A DNA stretch of 47,306 nucleotides, from assembly GCA_937891015.1 (NCBI GenBank), contig CALAPY010000086.1, forward strand, positions 1 to 47,306, read 5' to 3'. Both the position numbers and the translations under genes were made by a program. The notes beneath the pieces were generated by a model. That model searched no databases. It saw only the letters and a program-made list of their open reading frames with translations, and was not told where the DNA came from. This stretch comes from UBA2108 sp002713215 (GTDB lineage: Bacteria > Bacteroidota > Bacteroidia > Flavobacteriales_G > Salibacteraceae). Position 1 is the stretch's first letter. Every line of letters begins with the position of its first letter. This document shows, piece by piece, positions 42,318 to 47,306 of this stretch.

Positions 42318-42836
42318 CTAGTTCTGTTGCCCTTTGTTTTGCAGAATTTTATTTGCATTCGCGATAAAGGTAGATTCCTCTTGGCCTTGAGGGCTTCTGG
42401 GATAGCCTAAATTTCCTAAAGCATTAATCTCGTAGGTATTTGTTTCGGTATTCAAATCCATATTAAAAATCCATACCGTTGGAAATCCCTGAGGTCTGAA
42501 AAAGGCGCGCAATTCATTGTTTTGTTGCGCAAGTTCAGCTGGGAGTTGTTTTCTCCTTGGAAAGTCAAGCTCCAACAAAACCACGTGCTCATTGGCCCAG
42601 GCTTTGAATCCTGGTTTATGAAATACATTGGCCTGTAATCTCATGCACCAGCCACACCAATCACTTCCGGTAAAAAATGCAAAAATGGGCTTGTTCGTTT
42701 TCTTAGAAATAGCCTGAGCCTCCTGCAATTTCACATGCCATTCGGGTTCAGCTATTTGAGGGGTGTAATCTTCGATAAATGCCGTATTTGTAAATGCGGT
42801 TATCAATAATATGCTAAGTGTTGCCAGGTACTTCAT
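42318..42836 (-). CDS. exported thioredoxin-like (thioredoxin_7) protein
   Basis: 172 residues with a signal peptide (YLATLSILLITAFTNTAF). The thioredoxin fold has WCGWC in FAFFTGSDWCGWCMRL (about 53-68), followed by LLELDFPRRKQLP and the cis-Pro loop GFPTVWIFN. Acts in the periplasm, probably as a disulfide reductase. The WCGWC active site is common in this subgroup. Stand-alone gene. Confidence 0.87.
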   Translation of the reverse strand: MKYLATLSILLITAFTNTAFIEDYTPQIAEPEWHVKLQEAQAISKKTNKPIFAFFTGSDWCGWCMRLQANVFHKPGFKAWANEHVVLLELDFPRRKQLPAELAQQNNELRAFFRPQGFPTVWIFNMDLNTETNTYEINALGNLGYPRSPQGQEESTFIANANKILQNKGQQN

Positions 42837-43130
42837 GCTCGCTATTTTGGATTCAAAAACTTAATGCTGCTACAATTAGCATTCCATTTTCAACTAACAA
42901 TTGTAAGGATTTCTCTTTAATTAATATGTCTTGAAACTGCAAATTAGCGTTAAAGGGTTTATAAACCTCCAATCCAATTTATCCAGCCTTAGTTTTTCTT
43001 GAAGTAAACACCAAACTACCAGAAATCCGAGCTATATGACCACGACTTTACAAGATAAAACCACATGTAAATTTTGCACAGAAACAGTGATTTCTCTTGC
43101 TATCAAGGAAGACCTGGTATAAACAAGCCA

Positions 43131-43811
43131 TCATTTAAAACTGTACCTTACCCCTAAACCAACTCGGGTATCTGAATACAAAGTTGAGAGGGAATTAGAA
43201 AATTCATCGTCAGGATCCAGCTTATCCGAATCAGCCACTTGAAAGGCACCTTCAAAAAATTGAGAAACATTTACATTAAACACAAATCGCTCGTTAAGTG
43301 GTAAATCCAATCCGGTAGTTAGCATAAGCCCTGTGGTTATGAAGTGTCTTTTAATTCTGGAATAATCACCTGGGTCTGAATATTCAACTTTCTGGTACCA
43401 AGTCCCGTTCTTATTAAGGGTATCACTATAAATACGGTTTGATTCTTTGCTTAGGCGATAACCCAGGATTATATTTGCTCCAAGGTACCACATAGGCCAT
43501 TTTTCGATGCTTTTTTCTATACCAAACCTTAAGTTGGCTCTACTTATTTTGCTTTCGTATTGTTTAAACGTTACAAGTGAATCGCTGGCATTAATAATGT
43601 TTGGAGAAGGATCTATGAATTGTTCGGAACTGTAATCAGCTCCAATAACCCATTTTAATGATTCCTTGAATGGTTTTCTGTACTCCAGGGAAAATTGTCG
43701 TGAAGTACCAAAAGAAAGCCTCGCTGTCATATCTGGGGTAGACTGGGAATAAGCCCCAATACTTAATAATATTAACGTAAAAACCGAACCAAACCTTACT
43801 CCTATTTTCAT
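43131..43811 (-). CDS. exported small beta-barrel-like protein
   Basis: 226 residues from ATG 43809-43811, which gives a signal peptide (KIGVRFGSVFTLILLSIGAY). The rest alternates strand-like aromatic segments (RQFSLEYRKPF, WYLGANIILGYRLSKES, LTTGLDLPLNERFVFNVNVS) and ends RVGLGVRYSFK, as in small outer-membrane barrels. No named family recognised. The gaps on both sides (about 290 and 120 bases) show no gene. Confidence 0.75.
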   Translation of the reverse strand: MKIGVRFGSVFTLILLSIGAYSQSTPDMTARLSFGTSRQFSLEYRKPFKESLKWVIGADYSSEQFIDPSPNIINASDSLVTFKQYESKISRANLRFGIEKSIEKWPMWYLGANIILGYRLSKESNRIYSDTLNKNGTWYQKVEYSDPGDYSRIKRHFITTGLMLTTGLDLPLNERFVFNVNVSQFFEGAFQVADSDKLDPDDEFSNSLSTLYSDTRVGLGVRYSFK

Positions 43812-43934
43812 GATTCTCAGTTCAAATACCAAAACCAATAAACTGCATGTTTTACAAATTATTATATCACAATTGTTGACTAGTTACTGAAAAGAATGTG
43901 TTTTGATTGTTTATTTGCCTGAAAAAGCGGAAAT

Positions 43935-44303
43935 ATGAAGAACACAGAAAAGGCTATTGAATTTTATAGAATGGCCTACCTTGGAGAACCAAGGAAGGCA
44001 GTAGAATTATATGTAGGTGAAGAATACATTCAACACAACCCCATTGTTGCTGATGGCAAGGAAGCGTTTATTCAATATTTTGAGAGGATGCATACTAAGT
44101 ACCCTGAAAAATCAATTGAGTTTGTTCGCCATGTCGAACAAGGAGGTTTGGTAGCTCTTCATACCCACCAAACCTGGCCAGATGGTGACCAATACGTAAC
44201 CATGGATTTCTTTCGCTTTGACCAGAATGACAAGATTGTTGAGCATTGGGATGCCATACAGGAAGTACCGGAAACGATGGCTCATGACAATGGAATGTTC
44301 TAG
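43935..44303 (+). CDS. SnoaL-like (NTF2 fold) protein
   Basis: 122 residues. AIEFYRMAYLGEPRKAVELY and VGEEYIQHNPIVADGKEAFI near the start, then FFRFDQNDKIVEHWDAIQEV near the end, are the SnoaL-like polyketide cyclase pattern (NTF2 fold). Members vary widely in function, from hydrolysis to ligand binding; no catalytic role is assigned. No signal peptide. Ends near a bidirectional terminator hairpin shared with the next gene. Confidence 0.88.
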   Translation: MKNTEKAIEFYRMAYLGEPRKAVELYVGEEYIQHNPIVADGKEAFIQYFERMHTKYPEKSIEFVRHVEQGGLVALHTHQTWPDGDQYVTMDFFRFDQNDKIVEHWDAIQEVPETMAHDNGMF

Positions 44304-44366
44304 CCATTTTGGTTGATAAACTTCCTATTGACCTATTAAAACCCAGGTTATAGGGTAGCGGGCAAT

Positions 44367-44399
44367 AAAAAGTCCTGGGTTTAACAAGTAAACCCAGGA
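44367..44399. terminator. terminator between SnoaL-like and T9SS genes
   Basis: TCCTGGGTTTA (44373-44383) pairs with TAAACCCAGGA (44389-44399) around ACAAG. On the minus strand it is followed by ACTTTTTATT (A run at 44367-44371), so it suits the large T9SS gene 186 bases upstream; it may also end the convergent SnoaL-like gene. The rest of the 281-base gap shows nothing else. Confidence 0.7.
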
Positions 44400-44584
44400 T
44401 TCTTCATCGTAGGTCCCGTGAGTATTATTGGTTACTTATAAATGGAGTACGTTATATCTTGCCGTTGGTTCTAGTGAACTTCGAAAAAAAGTATTTACTG
44501 CAATAGACAAGCAGGAAAAATGAAAACCCTTTTTACACTCCAGTCTTTTACATTTGAGATTTGACGTTTCCCTTTTTACATTTC

Positions 44585-47209
44585 TCAGTCCTTAACGAAT
44601 TTAACCGTAGCAACCTTACCCTCTTGCTGCAAACGCAGCAAATAAGTTCCAGTGCTTAACCAACCAACGGAAACGGCGTTTACTTCTTGCGAAATTTTAC
44701 CCGATTGCAATTCCATTCCGCTAATATCTAGCAATTGGTAGGTAGCTTCTCCCTTTAGGTCTACATGCAACCAGGAACTGGCCGGATTGGGGTAGGCTTT
44801 TAGGTTCCAATCGTTCGATTCAATCTTTTCTACAAAAAGGTTTAAGTTGGAGTTGAACCAATTGACCATAGCACCGCTTGTTCCGCTTATGTTTCCCTGG
44901 TAGTGCGAACCCGCTACATTGAGTTTTCGCAATGGTATTTGGGTAATGTTGCTTTTGCTACTACCTACCGAATACATCCTTTTTTGGCTGGCGTTAAAAT
45001 GCAGGGCATTGGATTCGTCGCTGTTTCCACCCCCAAACCACGTACTCCATTTCATGTTGTTGTTTTTATCGAAAGCCATGTAAAAGGCATCGCTTGGATT
45101 AAGCGTATTGCTGCTGGTACTGTTTTGAAAGAAGAGTTGAGAACCGTTGTCGCACAGTGGGAATTTGTTTGGTACAAATTGCGTGGTTTGGCAATATATT
45201 CCACTGGGCGCAGGAATGGTACAACGCGTAGCCCCGGTTAAGAACACGTTTTCTTTATCGTCCATTTCGAGGCTTGGATTACCCGTAGGTGCCCCGGAAC
45301 AGCCTAAAGCCGTATGCCAGTTTAATGCCCCGTTTACAAACTTTAGAAGCATAACGTGGTCCATTTGAGTAGTGGGGTTTAAAATAAAACCACCGGTGGC
45401 TGCACTCTTTGTAAAATTCTTTGGCTTCTCTGTTGCCATAGCTACATAGAGTACGCTCGGTTGGTTATTGTCGACCTTAATGTCTGCTCCTGCAAACCCA
45501 CCCGTACTGGTCTTGTCGGCCTCGGGACTTCCCAGCCAGGTACTCCACTTCAATTGCATGCCCGAATTAAACTCGGCCAGGTAATAATCGTCCGAACCAA
45601 CCGGGCCGTCCGGGTGTTTTCCGGTGGCAGTGCAATGCGGAAGTGTATTATTACTGGTAACCCCACATGTGCTTTGCGAAGCATTGGCACTTTGTTCGGT
45701 TTTCATAAGTGCGTAAATGGTTCCTGAATTGTCGATGTCAAGTGCAAGAAATTGATCGTTTTGGTCGCCCCCAAACCAGGTGCTGTGGTCGAAAGTTCCG
45801 CTGAGGTTCATTCGGGCAATAAAACCATCGACCCCTCCATTGATGGTGGTATGCGGATTGCTCTGGTAGTAGGCCCCACTTCCCAGGTTGGTTAGCAGAA
45901 GGTTGCCCGTACCTTGCCGTTGCGCGTAACCGACAATAACCAGCCGGTTGCTGTTGTCTATTTCCATGTCAGTGATGTAGGTGCCGAGATTGGTTCCATA
46001 CCACTGAGAACCCAGAATTTTAAGATCGAAACCAAATGTGGAAATATAGCCCGAATAGTACATGGAAGACGAGGGTTTCGATCCCGAAACGCCCTGGATG
46101 GTTGGCCCCAGGGCATGGCCCGCTACGTGTACGTTACCAAAATTATCGATCACCAGCGCACTGCCCACATCCTTTTTTTGTGTCCCCAGGTAGGCATATT
46201 CTTCTGGTCTCATATCTTCATCGAAATGAAAGAGAATAACATCGTTTTTGTTTTTGTATGTTGCCTTTTTACCCTTTAGCACTGGAAAATTATCACTGGT
46301 TGTTTCTCCCAACATATAAATGTGGCCGTTGCTGCTTCGGGTTTCTATTTCCTTAACCTCATCGCGTTTGTCTGCTGTTAGGTAAGAGCTGTATTCCATA
46401 CTGCCTGGGTTGGTGGCACCCGAGGTAGTTACGTTGGGCGCACCCAGTTGGATGACCAGTGTGTTGCTGGTGTTGTACGTTCCGGTGCTTATGGTAATGC
46501 TCCCGTTGCCTTCGTCTACAAAGGTGGGCGCCCAGGAAAGGGCTACCACCTGGTTGCTCCCATCGATTTCGTAGGCCAGGGCATTGTCGAGGGTCATCAT
46601 CATTTGGTCGATGTAGAAATCGAGTTTGGTCGGGCTTACGGTCATCTGGTCTTGCCCGGTAAACTGGATGTTGATATCATCGGGGTCGCCACCGGGTTCT
46701 ACAATGTAGTAGTACTTAAAACCCGTATTGTTGCTATATACCTGTTGGTGAATATCGGGGTATATGTTGGGCCAGGTAATGCGCTGGTATTGCTCCACGT
46801 CTTCTATGCCGTTGGTACCGCAATGGGGCAGATAATAATGGCCCAGTGCGCCGGTCGGTTCTTCGGCTACTATGCTTTCCCCGGTGTTTATGGGCGATGC
46901 TTCCATATAGGGTTGCATATCGATGCGGTAGAGCGTATCGGGTAGCGTATCTTCCACAGCTTCCTTAAGGGCCGTCCAGCTTACCAGGCCTTCTTCCTGA
47001 ATCCAAATATTACTCTCCATTTGGGTACAATAGAATTTTATTTCGGGTACACTGTCGAGGCTGTCGTTTTGTACCTGTCCCCTATTTTCCTTAAAACTGA
47101 GGTAGCTGGCGTCTTCGCCATAACCGTCCAGTATAATATAGGAGGTTTGAGCCTGTACCTGAAATGCCAGGAAAAGGCTTATAAATGATATAATGTATTT
47201 TGTGTTCAT
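44585..47209 (-). CDS. large SBBP-repeat/DUF7948-type protein with T9SS sorting domain
   Basis: 874 residues: signal peptide (FISLFLAFQVQAQTSY), an N-terminal domain (about 35-260) with SYLSFKENRGQVQND and YPDIHQQVYSNNTGFKYYYI like proteins that precede beta-propeller repeats, then SBBP-type propeller blades (LAEFNSGMQLKWSTWLGSPE; MAFDKNNNMKWSTWFGGGNS), and a T9SS domain (AYPNPASSWLHVDL ... WLSTGTYLLRLQQ). Secreted to the cell surface; function unknown. It is more GC-rich than the rest of the window. Starts at ATG 47209, 97 bases from the right edge, with no promoter element that I can support. Confidence 0.88.
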   Translation of the reverse strand: MNTKYIISFISLFLAFQVQAQTSYIILDGYGEDASYLSFKENRGQVQNDSLDSVPEIKFYCTQMESNIWIQEEGLVSWTALKEAVEDTLPDTLYRIDMQPYMEASPINTGESIVAEEPTGALGHYYLPHCGTNGIEDVEQYQRITWPNIYPDIHQQVYSNNTGFKYYYIVEPGGDPDDINIQFTGQDQMTVSPTKLDFYIDQMMMTLDNALAYEIDGSNQVVALSWAPTFVDEGNGSITISTGTYNTSNTLVIQLGAPNVTTSGATNPGSMEYSSYLTADKRDEVKEIETRSSNGHIYMLGETTSDNFPVLKGKKATYKNKNDVILFHFDEDMRPEEYAYLGTQKKDVGSALVIDNFGNVHVAGHALGPTIQGVSGSKPSSSMYYSGYISTFGFDLKILGSQWYGTNLGTYITDMEIDNSNRLVIVGYAQRQGTGNLLLTNLGSGAYYQSNPHTTINGGVDGFIARMNLSGTFDHSTWFGGDQNDQFLALDIDNSGTIYALMKTEQSANASQSTCGVTSNNTLPHCTATGKHPDGPVGSDDYYLAEFNSGMQLKWSTWLGSPEADKTSTGGFAGADIKVDNNQPSVLYVAMATEKPKNFTKSAATGGFILNPTTQMDHVMLLKFVNGALNWHTALGCSGAPTGNPSLEMDDKENVFLTGATRCTIPAPSGIYCQTTQFVPNKFPLCDNGSQLFFQNSTSSNTLNPSDAFYMAFDKNNNMKWSTWFGGGNSDESNALHFNASQKRMYSVGSSKSNITQIPLRKLNVAGSHYQGNISGTSGAMVNWFNSNLNLFVEKIESNDWNLKAYPNPASSWLHVDLKGEATYQLLDISGMELQSGKISQEVNAVSVGWLSTGTYLLRLQQEGKVATVKFVKD

Positions 47210-47306
47210 GATCTTAATTGTTAATGGAACCTTAACACACCAATGGGTTCATTGTCATCCTGATTTCTATGACAGAGCCAAACGATTTTCGAATAAATCT
47301 TGCTTC

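Noticed and set aside
46448..46945. Long antisense frame (165 codons) opposite the large T9SS gene, and similar ones at 45.1-46.3 kb
   Set aside because: GC-rich coding DNA produces long antisense frames; these have no start context or family pattern, while the minus-strand gene has clear domains.

Overview
The window looks like a chromosomal segment of a denitrifying, type IX secretion-using member of the Bacteroidota. The evidence is five secreted proteins with C-terminal T9SS sorting domains (YPNP...GVYxL type), a TonB-dependent receptor with a carboxypeptidase-regulatory-like N-terminus, TPR sensor kinases paired with NarL- and LytTR-type regulators, DUF2911, and -7 elements of the Bacteroidota type TAnnTTTG. 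Most of the DNA is AT-rich. No rRNA, tRNA, CRISPR array, insertion sequence or phage gene was found.

Layout. 1-2828 (minus): 2-oxoacid:ferredoxin oxidoreductase subunits (korB cut by the window edge, then korA) and an O-methyltransferase. 2829-3321: intergenic DNA with a 65-bp palindromic repeat. 3322-4578 (plus): an ECF sigma factor, a small one-helix membrane protein and a CpxP/Spy-like periplasmic protein. 4610-10158 (minus): a compact cluster of an outer-membrane-type protein, a caspase-like protease, a small unknown protein, a TPR/HisKA_3 kinase and a NarL-type regulator; a small unknown gene with its own terminator lies upstream. 10784-14408 (minus): CopD-like protein, ASCH/PUA-like protein, ADP-forming acyl-CoA synthetase and cytochrome b561. 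14541-14822 (plus): a Rof-like Rho-binding protein. 14914-18902 (minus): a Ycf48-like T9SS protein and a LytS/LytTR pair. 19079-23735: stand-alone redox genes (FMN reductase, MsrB, rhodanese-thioredoxin), a DUF2911 protein and a second ECF operon.

The core of the window is 23.9-39.2 kb. norCB and norQD (plus) encode the cytochrome c-dependent nitric oxide reductase and its assembly factors. After two unrelated T9SS proteins comes a minus-strand series: nirS (cytochrome cd1 nitrite reductase, here predicted to be a lipoprotein), a T9SS-exported HmuY-like protein, a TonB-dependent receptor with a haem-receptor-like FRAP/His region, an HmuY-like lipoprotein, norE, a NorF-like protein and a c-type cytochrome lipoprotein. 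Apparent haem-capture genes are thus interleaved with nitrite and NO reduction genes, while no haem d1 biosynthesis gene is present in the window. FNR/DNR-like palindromes (TGAT-N4-ATCA) lie in both denitrification promoter regions, suggesting shared oxygen/NO control.

The last part (39.2-47.3 kb) holds a glycosyltransferase without a standard start codon, an MFS transporter, a thioredoxin-like protein, a small barrel protein, a SnoaL-like protein and a large, locally GC-rich T9SS protein. The two observations most worth following are the nirS/HmuY/TonB/norE linkage and the caspase plus two-component cluster.
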